64,000 bases of DNA from Fasciola hepatica (Eukaryota; Platyhelminthes; Trematoda; Plagiorchiida; Fasciolidae), in contig CANUEZ040000196.1 of the NCBI GenBank assembly GCA_948099385.1, positions 107,001-171,000 of the forward strand. Direction: 5' to 3'. Under the pieces are notes generated by a model. It saw only the letters and a program-made list of their open reading frames with translations, was not told the origin of the DNA and made no database searches. The stretch's first letter is position 1, and every line of letters begins with the position of its first letter. This document shows, piece after piece, positions 12,780 through 22,659 of the stretch. A program made the translations under genes and the position numbers.

Positions 12780-13855
12780 GTAAGTTATATTAAATACTGA
12801 GGGATCTAGCATTTCCAAAAGCACCCGAAAAACTGCTGTTTGAAGAGTTGATAAAACTCGTGTTGGATCATGTTCCGCTGGGTAATGTTAGGCAATCCAA
12901 CGAGCCAAATCCAATTCACTGACCCGAAGTGAGGATATGCCATGCCGTGAGTTCATTCTGCTGCTGAGCAAACAGGCATTGCTGTGCAACTACGGCGATC
13001 GTCTGAATGAACAACTGTGTAATCGACTGACCGCTGGAATCAATAACAACTTTACAACGCAAATTCCCAGAGCAGAAAAGCTTGACATTCGCAGAGGCTT
13101 GCAAGATTTGAGAGCAGTGCGACAACATATAGGTCGATACTGAATCAAAAGCCACAGCCCTTTTTCAAAAAACTACTTTCAAGGCAGTGCATTCAAGACC
13201 CGAAAGCCAAACTCAGACACATCCAACGAACTAGCGCGATACCAAAAGGACTGCCAAAACTGTCAATCGATGCATGTCGTGGGGTTAGTTACATTTGCGC
13301 ACTACCAGTCAATTTCGTAAGGCCATATGTTATGCCTGTCGTAAGCCAGGTCATATCAAAAGGGTGAGTCATGAGAATGCATGTAATCAGACTGACACGA
13401 AGCCAATCGATGCTGTATCGCCCGTTCTGTCAGTCCATCGCCGCGGGGATAATCAGCAATGCATTCACAGGACCGTCGTGTATTTATCTGGTACAGCGGA
13501 TACAGGAAATTCAGAATCGATAACTCCCGCAAGCACCTTGGTTAGACTATTTCCAAATTTTCGAGTGGGGAAAACAACGGTGTCAGTACGTGGTGTTACC
13601 GGTTCTGGGCTTGATCATCTCGGTGCGCGTGTTTTGCGTAATAAAAGCGATAGTAATGAGTTGGCAACTGTGAAGTTTTTGATTCCGCGTGACAGTCCAT
13701 CCATTCGGGGTTTGAGTGCAATAAGAAGTCCGGATCTACTGCTAACTTTGTTCAGTGAGAATTCATCATGTCGAACAACTCCCGCACGAACTTACGAGCG
13801 TTCATATGCTCAAAGTGAAAGGAAGACCCAGCCACTAGAAGCCACAACTAAATAG
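12780..13855 (+). pseudogene. Ty3/Gypsy gag, zinc knuckle and protease (block C, left copy)
   Basis: Gag starts in degraded frame near 12,790 (a KLLFEELIKLVLDH stretch) and continues at 12,937-13,143 with the capsid signature LLSKQALLCNYGDRL...LCNRL. The frame 13,295-13,855 carries a second zinc knuckle, CYACRKPGHIKRVS, whose final Cys is replaced by Ser, then a protease with active site ADTGNS near 13,500 and a flap-like region (RGVTGSGLDHLG). Gag packages RNA; the protease cuts the polyprotein. Stops before 13,295 break the frame. The inverted counterpart 52,716-54,040 covers only the protease onward. The RT, RNase H and integrase core that should follow are missing. Confidence 0.75.
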
Positions 13856-14330
13856 GGAAGCTTCACGACCCAGAAGGTCAAAGTTGCGTACACCACCTCG
13901 ATATATGTGCTCAAATCACATCCCAGGAAACTCTGGTAAAACATCGGAAGTTCAAGTGAGTTCGTCAAACCATTCAATGGTTCTATGCAGGACGTGTAAA
14001 CTGCGAGAGTCTTTAAAGGCCCAGGATTCAACAGATATTCCCTGTTCTCCTAATAACTGCTTCCGATCATCCACGAATAGTACACGACAGGTTGAATCGA
14101 GAGTTGAAAAGATGACGGATTTACGAAATGGTACAGCTCACAGAAGACATACTGATCAGGTATGCAATAGAATGCCAGTTAAAGAGCAGCCAGATGGAAA
14201 GGAAGTGAAGCTACCAGTGGGTGATCCAGTTGTAATGCGTAGATTACCTCGCTTCAACCCTATGTCGAAGGTTCTAGCCAGTGGCGTCATGATTCCAGGA
14301 TAAACGAGGAAGGATGTGGTGATTCTCTCC
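13856..14330 (+). pseudogene. Gypsy pol tail joined directly to the protease
   Basis: After the protease stop, frame 13,884-14,303 is open for 139 codons and ends with RRHTDQVCNRM, then VGDPVVMRRL, which resemble the C-terminal tail of LTR-retroelement integrases (a GDPV strand and an RRHVDQ-type motif). RT, RNase H and the integrase core are absent between it and the protease, so the element is an internal deletion. The same organisation is found in the right copy, so the deletion predates the duplication. Confidence 0.5.
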
Positions 14331-14334
14331 TGAT

Positions 14335-14644
14335 CACATTCATTGCGAGAAAACCAATTTGGATCAATCAGTGTTCATTCGTTTGATATACTTTCTAATC
14401 AGTATCCACGTATTTCTGCATACGAATGAGTGCGCCATGCGCGTATAACTCATCTCGGTCCAATCATAGATCTTGATCATCGCAGTAGGTGTTTCTCGTG
14501 CACATGATCTACTCCGTATCACATGACAGTGTCTGGCAAGTTTTTGTCCACCAATCAAATTACTGATGGGTCAATGCTTGTGTGTAAATGAGTTCCCTTC
14601 TGTATTTTATGTCTATATAAGTGCACCAGTTGGTGTGATTTCTG

Positions 14645-14645
<1 letters not shown>
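14335..14645 (+). repeat. Probable 3' LTR of the block C Gypsy element
   Basis: Non-coding, lies right after the pol tail, and is shared inverted with 52,716-53,040. It contains a TATA-like CTATATAAG at about 14,613 and is ended by the AT microsatellite. I could not define its exact ends or find the 5' LTR. Confidence 0.45.

Positions 14646-14695
<50 letters not shown>
14646..14695. repeat. (AT)n microsatellite
   Basis: About 50 bases of perfect AT alternation, exactly at the junction between the block C element and the LINE fragment. The right copy lacks it. Poly-purine/pyrimidine or AT tails are frequent at LINE 3' ends. Confidence 0.95.
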
Positions 14696-14698
<3 letters not shown>

Positions 14699-15010
14699 AG
14701 ACACTAGGTACAGTATGATCACGATCGGTGTTGTCTTTGGCCTTGCAGTAAGAAAATAGAGAATAAAGAGCGGCATCGTCGACAAAGTAATAGAATGGGT
14801 TTGAAGTAATGGAAGGAACGCAATAGCAGATAAATGAGCTAGAGTAGGCGCAGGTACTGAACTTTGGGGGACGCCTGGATTTTCGGGGAAAGGCCAGAAC
14901 TGGACTCCATCAACTCGGACGGACAACAGCCCGAAGACCAGAGTTGTAAAGCCGAGGTTGGAGTCCGTTTTGACGACCGGATAGTGTGATTACTCCAGAA
15001 TGATCCACAC
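14696..15010 (-). pseudogene. Jockey/CR1-group LINE reverse transcriptase fragment
   Basis: On the minus strand the frame encodes VRVDGVQFW, then NPGVPQSSVPAPTL, the RT GVPQGSVLSPTLF block, and in a shifted frame a FVDDAALYSLFS stretch, the catalytic FADD box. The same family appears at 45,230-47,050 (FVDDETLHPSFSHY). 5' and 3' parts are missing. It abuts the AT microsatellite at its 3' side. Confidence 0.7.
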
Positions 15011-15314
15011 TAACTTGTTTAAGTTTGCTCCTAAGGCTCTGCCCAGTTACGCGTTTCAGTTGATAGTGCCGACCAGTTTAATTTGTGAAAACATATCCGG
15101 TGTTTACCATGAAATCTCCGACTTGAAGACTTTCTCGGGGATGGTACAACGCTCACTTTATCCTTGCCTTGTCTCATCACACAGCGTACTCGTCCATGCA
15201 TTCAACACATTGTTGAATCCCACGCTCGTTGACATTAGCTGCCCTATACTTATTGCAGTTCAATACCGCTTGACGCTTCTACACAGTAGAAGACGGATTC
15301 GACTTGTTGTCTGA

Positions 15315-15400
15315 CCTCCGTCTGCCAATGGCCGGAAGCGACTTAATACGCTTTCACCTCGCCCAAGTTTGAATCTTGACCATTCTGAGTTACCCAACTG
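15315..15400 (+). repeat. tRNA-like (SINE-like) segment
   Basis: Contains an A-box-like TGCCAATGGCCGG and a B-box-like GTTTGAATCTTGAC spaced as in a tRNA promoter (about 40 bases). No cloverleaf could be folded convincingly, so a decayed tRNA-derived SINE is more likely than a functional tRNA. Confidence 0.2.
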
Positions 15401-16320
15401 GTCCTGTCAGCCCATCAAAATTACAATGAGTATGCTGATCTTTTCAATATTTGCTAAAATGTGGTTTGCGCTTTGAGTTGGCCGTATAGTCTATTTTCTC
15501 TAAGACGATCACGGAGATTAGCGTCTCAAGGGCAGGTTAATAAAATCGTTATAAGTCACTGTGACCTGTAATTAATCCCTCTAAGAATCCATTCAATGCG
15601 GAACGGGCAACTCCACACTCTGCCGTAACTGGCGGAGGCACGTGCATTGTCCTTGAAATGGCAAATTAGGCATAATGAACTCTGACCATCTTCTTCAGTC
15701 TACAAAGCTACTTATATCTATAAATACCTAGTGAATTTTCAACACATGATGGGCGTCGATCAGCCGAGGAGAGATCAACCTTTGCAGGATCTAGTCTAAT
15801 CATAAGATATAGTGAAGCAGGACCTAACGACATTTGCCCCGAAAATTGTCCTCTATTTTAGTTGTGTATTGTGGTACAAATACATAACTTATTATCAAGA
15901 ACTGCGATGGGATTCTCTTCATCAATGTGAAGAACCCAATCCGTGCAATTTAAAGATTCTATGGACCCCAGGGACACGTTGTCCGATTGATTTTCTGTAC
16001 ACTTTGCCATCTCCAACTCTTAACGTGCGACCATAAGTTCTCTTCTCTCTCTTTAAACTCACTTGAGTCCTTCTGTTGTCTCCCTCTTTCTCTCTTTCAA
16101 GCCAAGTTCATTCAATTAACCCAGCCGAGAACAGAAATTTCACGCTTTACTGTACCAACTGAACCTATTGGACGTCGGACCATGAACCGAAAACTATTTC
16201 GAAAGACTTCCGATTTCGAATGCTGTCATGATGGGATAAACGCACGTCATCACAGATGTCCTTCTTGGATATGATCGTGCTCCTGAGAATAGGAATGGTT
16301 CAAGTTTGGCAATGCAAAAT
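15401..16320. other. No recognisable gene
   Basis: Only short frames with no recognised similarity; no defined repeat. Confidence 0.5.
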
Positions 16321-16321
16321 T

Positions 16322-16735
16322 ACTGTAACAACCAAACGCGACTACTTGGTTGTAACAAATACATTTTTATTCTTGTTTCATCACACATGTGTTGACATTT
16401 ATACTCGTATGTTTTCGAGGAACGTGAGTGCAACAGAAGGCCGCACGGCATTCGCGCACAACGGTGTACCCCGGAGTCGCTAGCTAATAAATCCTCCAGC
16501 CATTGGTATCCACTCTGGAGCGCAGAAACCAATAACCAATGACTGCTAATACTGCCTTCTTCCTACCCCTTGAACAATTTATGACCTGATCGCCGCGTCT
16601 CTCCCTCCATCCTTACTTTGGTGATTTGTGCAGCCTCACTAGGGACGTGGCCCTGCACAGTTTTGTGGCCAAGTACACTGAACATTCTCAGCCAATCAGA
16701 ATCACTGCACACATATACAATAAATGTTCGTTGTG
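16322..16735 (+). repeat. Candidate 5' LTR of the following gag element
   Basis: Starts with TGTAACAAC, a common LTR start, has a CCAAT-type motif (CCAATCAGAA, about 16,694) and an AATAAA signal (about 16,720), and is followed about 200 bases later by a gag reading in the same direction. Its 3' partner was not found, so this is an inference from position and motifs. Confidence 0.3.
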
Positions 16736-16929
16736 ATTGACCTGATTGTCATCTACCAATTTTTTTTCTTGATTCATTATATTTTCCTAAATTCTTTTGA
16801 TAATAGAGGTAATGATCCGTTGTCCAGCTTTCGCTTTCTTCCAATATCATTTTGCGCATTTTTGGATTTGAGTGGGTTCAGTAGATACATCAGGCTGATT
16901 AACATGGATATTATAATTAGTCTCGTGTC

Positions 16930-17820
16930 ATAGTGATGCTCAATACTAAACAGCTGAACCAGCATTTTGGAGCATCCGAAACTGAGGACTGGGTTGAACA
17001 ATTTGAGCTGCTGCATACGGTGTTGCTTGCGCAAGAACGTGACAAAGAATAACCAGACAGTGCCCTTCTCAACGACTGAGAGCCGTTTATTGTACAGTCC
17101 GATACAATGCTTTGCATATACGAGAACATCTGCTTCACCTCCTCTCAAATAGCTCGAGGCTTTGCCACAAGGCCACGTTATTCCTTTCATTTGTCCATGT
17201 TCCTAACATGAATTTCCGTGCATTCATTCTAACACTACAAGCGCAGGCTATGATGTGCAATCTCAAGGATCAAATGGAGAATCAACCTTATGGTCTGGCA
17301 AAAACCTGTATGAATCATCACCCAGAGCTACAAAAGATGCTATCGCTGGGGCCAGACCTGGCTTACTCTGAGGCTCGGCTATTTCGTGACAAATTCGTTA
17401 CCGTATCCGAAGCGACGGCTATATACTGTGTGATTTGCTTAAAAATCAAGCAGATCACTTTAAATCTTCAGTTAAATTAGATTACCACTGCTGGTCCTGA
17501 ACACAATTCAGCACCCGGATTCGTTGCATTTTGTGTGGTGAAGTACATTTCCGTTCCGCTTGCCTCTTCCGTAATGCAGTGGTCGGATCCTCATGGTTTG
17601 TTGCCAACCCATGGGAGAAGATTCAGGTTCGTCGTTCAACAGCATTTCAGTAAAAATGTGGGTTCAGGAGTATGTGGACAAAACGAGATATACGCTCGAA
17701 AATTATGCCCTAGGGGACAACGAGTACAAAGTCAAAGGCGAACCATGAAGCTTGCCAAAGAGTGCCGCTATGTTACGCAAATGCTTGTAATTCGGGAGTT
17801 AAGTTTGTGCAATCACTGAC
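16930..17820 (+). pseudogene. Ty3/Gypsy gag with zinc knuckle
   Basis: Starts in frame with LNTKQLNQHFGASETEDWVE, a Gypsy gag capsid start (DWVEQFELL). After a stop, frame 17,112-17,480 gives QAQAMMCNLKDQMENQ and a helix-rich capsid end with EARLFRDKFVTVSEATA. A zinc knuckle CILCGEVHFRSAC follows at about 17,525 (C-x2-C-x3-H-x4-C), then protease-like remnants to about 17,820. Frames change at least three times. A related gag lies at 47,745-48,005. No pol follows. Confidence 0.75.
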
Positions 17821-20360
17821 CAAAACTAAAGGACCAGTGATTACTGTAATCACGGAAATGTAGTCGAAAAAGAGGTGAAATGTAATGGAAATACGAGTCT
17901 TTGCTGTCTGCAAACTGGGCGAATGTTTACTTCCGGTAGTAAGGGCTGACTATAATCAGTAGGTTTACCGTTTACATTGCACAATCTGCCAAAATTCAAA
18001 CCACTGCATTCTATGTTTTTCTGGGCCGGTAGCTGGTAAAGATAGCTTGCGTTTACAGACCTCCGTAAAAAGAAAGAGGGGAAGACTTGAAACAGATACA
18101 GCTTTTACAGACATTGCCAATTGGGTCAAAACATTATCTTACGGAGAACGGTAATTTTTGGGAATGAACTGGAACGATCAATGCGCCCTAAAAGAGACTA
18201 CCGGTAATGCCTTTGTGACATGGCTCCACAGTCATGTCCTTTCACATCTAGTAGGACAAACAACGTGTTTTCGTGATGGACAACGCTAGATCTGATAGGT
18301 AGTACATATCGATCTGACGTGAGTTATCTAGTAAAAGGACTATTGCGTAATAGCTATCACGGAGCCACGCGAGCGATGTTTGGTGTAAGATACAGCAAAA
18401 CAGGAGCAAAATTGGTTCAGTACTAACCTGGGGTGGACGAGGATAAGCTATGGGAAGCTGCACAAAGTATAATTTGGTAGCCGAAAGTTCCAGGACTATC
18501 TGTGAGGGAAACGTGGTGTTGCGTGATCTTCGAACGCTCTTTCGAACAGTAACATGTTCCATATCCCTCAAGCGACACATGTGCCAGGGTTCTTTTGTCT
18601 TGCGGTGTAATTTCCACCAGATTTTGTGATAATTCTAAAAGTGAAGGCTAAATATTTTTTGTCAATCTTCAAGATGATGCTGCTTATGACAGCATTGGAG
18701 ACATCAGTTGTGACACCAGTGAAACAGTTTTTTAATCAATAGTTATCTTCAATTCGAAGGTTGCTATCACATCTGTCACAAGAGATGATATCAACACAAT
18801 ATCACGAAATTGTTTTTCTGTCACGGCTAGTGAACGGGGCACGTCAGCGGTCGCTTCTCTCCTACGAATGGTCAGATACCATAGTTTAAGATGAAATAAT
18901 CAAAATATACAAAAAAGCCAATGAAAAACAGTCATTTTGTACTATATCATCTTAGGTAAATATTTCTCATCCACTGTAAAATCATAATAATCCGCATATT
19001 GGTATCCATTTCGACGGAACACAAATTTCGTCCTTGCGAATTATGTAACCAGGAAACCTAGCTAATGGGTGCGCTATACTTTCCTTCTAGGCAACCGCGG
19101 GTGAGCTCAGGCGGTTCGGTTATTCTCTGTTTTGACACAGTCCGTCCGATGGGATTTGGTTGTTACATTTGTCTAATCATATATCGAATCGCGAACAAAT
19201 AGCAGAACAACTGCATTGCACCGTTCAAATTTGCTGAACACCAGCTTGCGGCAACATGAGTCCATCCAGAATGAGCGGAAATAGGAGATATTTTTCAATG
19301 AAAGTTTTCAACGAAGGTGATAAATTGTACCCTGATCAGCATAACAATCACGAGGATCACAAAAAGGTGCTTTCCATTCTGCCACATGAAAATCTCTTGG
19401 AAGGTTATCACGCAACGGGGTACACATCACGCTATCTGCCACAAGAGTTATAGTCTTGGTTGTAACTGCATTCACTGGTAAATGCTTTACCTTGATGATT
19501 ACACAAACTCTCTAAGGGATCCACTTGGAAAACCTGTCACAAAACAGTCTGGGTAAACAGAACATTATAAGTGTTGGAAACGAAAAATGACACACGTTTT
19601 ATACAATAAACTTAGTAGACTAGGGTTTGCTCCTTTTTTACTAAACTGATATAATCATTCCAAAATTAACACGCGGAACGTGAAATACGACATTGCCGGC
19701 GATATTCTCAACCATCATTTAAAACTGTCGCAAAATGTCACGAATCGAATAAGCTCAGGAAACAAGCCTTGTATTTGCCAGTACAATGGAAATCAAAATC
19801 GTTCATCAAGTTCAAGATAACGGGTCAATTTGCTGCTTTTTAACTCTGTCAAACAGTGATATTAGTTAGTCTTAAAAACGAGCACAACCAGAGGCTGATA
19901 CACGCGAGCGACGGTAGAAGATATTACGCCATATATTGCCCTCGGCGAATGTGTCGAAGAATGTCATATGATTCGATACTACTCCTGTTGTGTTGGTGTT
20001 TCGGGGAGAGCATTCATTATTCTAACATTTCCAAGAATTAATCCATTCGAATTCAGCATTATCGTTAGAATAACTGTTCTTTCATCCTGCGTACACATGA
20101 TGGACATATAGGGCTCATCCGACTACGCTTCCATTTATCAAAATATTGCATACTAGAATAGTTTGCACGTGTTTCGTTCATGTAGGGAGATAACAACGGC
20201 AACAGTGATTCGATGGTTATCCTATTTATCTCTCTCTTCATTTTTCCAGGTGGGATAATTAAGTACGATAACCCGCAGTTTTCAGCTTAGCAAATCAAGT
20301 TGTTCCTTGAATTCCCTGCTGTGAAAAATCAACAAACAACACCGTATAAGTTAGCGCCAA
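17821..20360. other. No confident gene
   Basis: Frames at 18,248-18,617 (-) and 19,256-19,453 (+, 65 aa, ATG in a reasonable context) are open but unrecognised. No transposon protein motif, tRNA or strong splice pair was found. Confidence 0.45.
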
Positions 20361-20364
20361 ATAA

Positions 20365-20661
20365 CATGGCAGAACGATTCGATTAGACAAATTCAAAGAA
20401 ACCGTTCAAGCAAATCGTTCGTCAAGTGAAAACGGGAAGAATGCCGTTCTTGATGCGCGGGTCATATGCACTTTGCCTATTTCCGCTCGCTCTGGACTAA
20501 TTGTTCCTTCCTTTTTATTTTGGTTGAACCCAATTTGTCATATTATTTTCAAGCTGATCTTGGAAAATTTCCGTAGTTTTACCGCCTACAAATCCTATCC
20601 AACTTTTTCGTGGCTGCCGCACTACGGCCTGCCCAAATCCACTCAGATAACCATAAATACA
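20365..20661 (+). CDS. Possible coding exon with hydrophobic segment
   Basis: The frame is open for about 99 codons without an in-frame ATG and ends exactly at a good donor, AATACAG/GTAAATG. The encoded peptide has a hydrophilic start, then a membrane-like segment LIVPSFLFWLNPICHIIFKL followed by ENFRSF. The NP...FR pattern recalls a GPCR seventh helix, but the spacing is three residues too long and Tyr is replaced by His, so I do not assign it. No clear upstream acceptor was seen. It lies on the same strand as the GPCR exon at 24.3 kb. Confidence 0.25.
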
Positions 20662-20984
20662 GGTAAATGATGGTATGGGCTTGTCTTTTCTCTGTCCTTC
20701 GTTTGATTCGTTACAAATCTCATCTTATTACTGAACACTTCTAACATTTATATCTACGATAACTCTCCTACCGTTAGTATATCGTATAATTTTCGTTTTT
20801 TAATAAATTTCTTACACTAGAATTCGCTTACTTAGTTTCCATTCAAACAGTTTTACCGCGTGATTTATGCGTGAAACTGAACAGTAGTTCAGTTGGAACT
20901 GCGGAACTGTGAAACACTGTGCAATTTTCTCACTCAAAACAATTGGTGAATGAAAAACAAATAAACACTACTCACTGTTTGCAG

Positions 20985-21243
20985 TTTTCCTGCAGTCAGG
21001 TTTGTCATTTTGACGGCTTTTCACATGCCGGTGAGCGTTTTTATAATGAAATTCGAAATTCGACCTCCAGTGAGTACAGTCAGTATTTTTATCTGCACTT
21101 TAGATATGATAATTAGTCCTTTTCACTGGATATCATTTCTTCAGTTAAAACACATTTTGAATGGGTACGTAGAAAGGATCAATAGAGGAGAACACAAACG
21201 AACATCACAACTTTCCTCTGAAACGGAATGGACAGGTCACTAG
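20985..21243 (+). CDS. Possible coding exon with two hydrophobic segments
   Basis: Preceded by pyrimidine-rich TTTGCAG and TCCTGCAG acceptors at about 20,984-20,995 and open to a TAG at 21,241. It encodes a hydrophobic stretch (VRFVILTAFHMPVSVFIM), a charged turn (KFEIRPP), a second hydrophobic stretch (VSIFICTLDMIISPFHWISF) and a basic polar tail. This resembles a pair of transmembrane helices, but no family is recognised. Confidence 0.22.
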
Positions 21244-21499
21244 GGCTCAATCGGTAAACGTAATTCAGTCACTGCCTTACAGGCTCCGAAACCCAAAATT
21301 GCAAGCTTCGTATAACTACTGATCAACAGGAATCAGTTACTGATGTACCGGTTGATGAAAATATTTGATAGCACCGAATAATAATGTTCCCACGGAGTAC
21401 TAATGGATTATGTGTCTCAACGAGCCTGCCGATCAGGCATTTAACATTCCAGTATAATAAGGAGTTACTAAATCAAGATGGTAAGACTAACTCACCGTT

Positions 21500-21802
21500 T
21501 TATTTACGATGAAACTTACTCGGTTTTATTGCGGGATTCTCACTTTGGTGACATATATCGTTAGTGAAATCGCAGAACTGGAAAAATTCCCACGTTGCTC
21601 GATATGTCAATGCCACACCGAATTTCGTGGAGTGAGTCGAGGTAGGGTTAAACCACTGTAATCCCATTTGAATCGAATGAAGGATGCGCGGGCGGAGAAG
21701 TGATCTTAGAAATACACGGTGGTTCCCCCAAAAGTTAATTCGTCTGTTAGCACCGTAAGCCTCCAGAACAAGGACACGCTCCCAAGTATGGATTTTCGAC
21801 AT
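21500..21802 (-). CDS. Open frame divergent from the viral Rep relic
   Basis: The 100-codon frame begins 24 bases from the start of the Rep frame and runs the other way. Ambisense circoviruses carry capsid and Rep genes diverging from the origin, so position alone makes a capsid relic conceivable. The C-terminal part is aromatic and basic with a YRATWEFFQF stretch. It is far shorter than a full capsid, I see no Arg-rich N-terminus, and no nonanucleotide stem-loop lies between the two frames. Chance is a fair alternative. Confidence 0.2.
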   Translation of the reverse strand: MSKIHTWERVLVLEAYGANRRINFWGNHRVFLRSLLRPRILHSIQMGLQWFNPTSTHSTKFGVALTYRATWEFFQFCDFTNDICHQSENPAIKPSKFHRK

Positions 21803-21825
21803 GAGTAGTATGCACTTCTATCTGG

Positions 21826-22599
21826 ATGACAGGACAGACTCAGTCAGTCAATCAATCAATGATTTCGCATTCACCGGTTGCACTCAAAGGACGCCACTTC
21901 TTATGCACTTACTGCAATCCTGTCGAAATACCGAGAGACCCACAGGAAAGCTTCAAGTCGAAACAACTGGAATATACATTCCAACGGGATCAAGCAATCA
22001 CTGGAGCAGAGCACAATCAGATTTATTTACAAAGCAAATACACACGAAGATGCTCGTATACATGGAACATCTTACCAAAGGCACATGTCATATTAGGCCG
22101 AGAACCAGAAGCTAGGAGAAGTTATTGCGAGAAGACTGATTCACGAATTGCTGGTCCATGGGCAAATATTGCCTTGACGTCCACGCGGCACCAAAACAGC
22201 CACGAATCGGAGAATTGTATGAAGAAAATTATGCAAGCGGTAACAACAACCGAAGTACTGGCAGAACAGTATTGCAATCAATTAATCCACAATTGCCAAA
22301 ATATCCTGCGGACCAACGACGTCATATGCCACAGCCAACCATGCAGCGAGAAACCCGAGGTGTGGTGGATATGGGGATCAACTGGAATTGACAAATCTAC
22401 CGCCACAGAGAATCAGGCCGGAACAGGAACCAGTTATTGGAAAAAAATACGCCATGGTAGGATTTCTACAAGACCAGAAGAAACGGGACACAAACAGTTC
22501 AAATCCAATAAAATCATTTTCGCAATCAACAATCCCAACATGGTGTGTTATTTTTCCAGTAGACAACTCCAATTCCGGTCTGATTCTTTGCGGCGGTAG
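21826..22599 (+). pseudogene. Endogenous CRESS-DNA-virus replication protein (Rep) relic
   Basis: Rep initiates rolling-circle replication of circular ssDNA viruses with an N-terminal HUH nuclease and a C-terminal superfamily 3 helicase. The 257-codon frame shows the family motifs in the right order and spacing: motif I region FLCTYCNP (residues 25-32), motif II HNQIYLQ (63-69, where H-x-Q-G/x is usual), motif III with the catalytic Tyr, YCEK (100-103), and after a long linker WWIWGSTGIDKST (181-192), a Walker A P-loop with a changed residue before Lys. A YWKK stretch follows at the expected distance. Walker B and motif C are not recognisable; the frame is truncated there, inside an inverted duplication. 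Length is shorter than the roughly 300 residues usual. Circovirus-like Rep relics are known in many animal genomes. Strongest alternative: a Rep from a CRESS-like plasmid or transposon. Confidence 0.75.
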
Positions 22600-22625
22600 A
22601 GTTTTATCTGGTAGCGGCAAGTGTG
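22372..22625. repeat. Fold-back: inverted partial copy of the Rep helicase region
   Basis: Bases 22,394-22,470 and 22,535-22,604 are inverted copies, for example CTACCGCCACAGAGAATCAG against its complement at about 22,581-22,600; about 80% match by eye over 75 bases, weaker out to the P-loop. Read on the minus strand, the second arm encodes the same segment after Walker A, including a VYWKNN stretch. Thus part of the Rep helicase is present twice, head to head, with a loop of about 65 bases. Confidence 0.65.
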
Positions 22626-22659
22626 ACTCTCAAGTCAGGGTGTGTGACATGGTTTCTCA

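Noticed and set aside
14555..14926. 123-codon minus frame as a gene
   Set aside because: It is LINE RT debris read through the AT microsatellite.
16777..17190. 137-codon minus frame
   Set aside because: Antisense shadow of the Gypsy gag on the plus strand.
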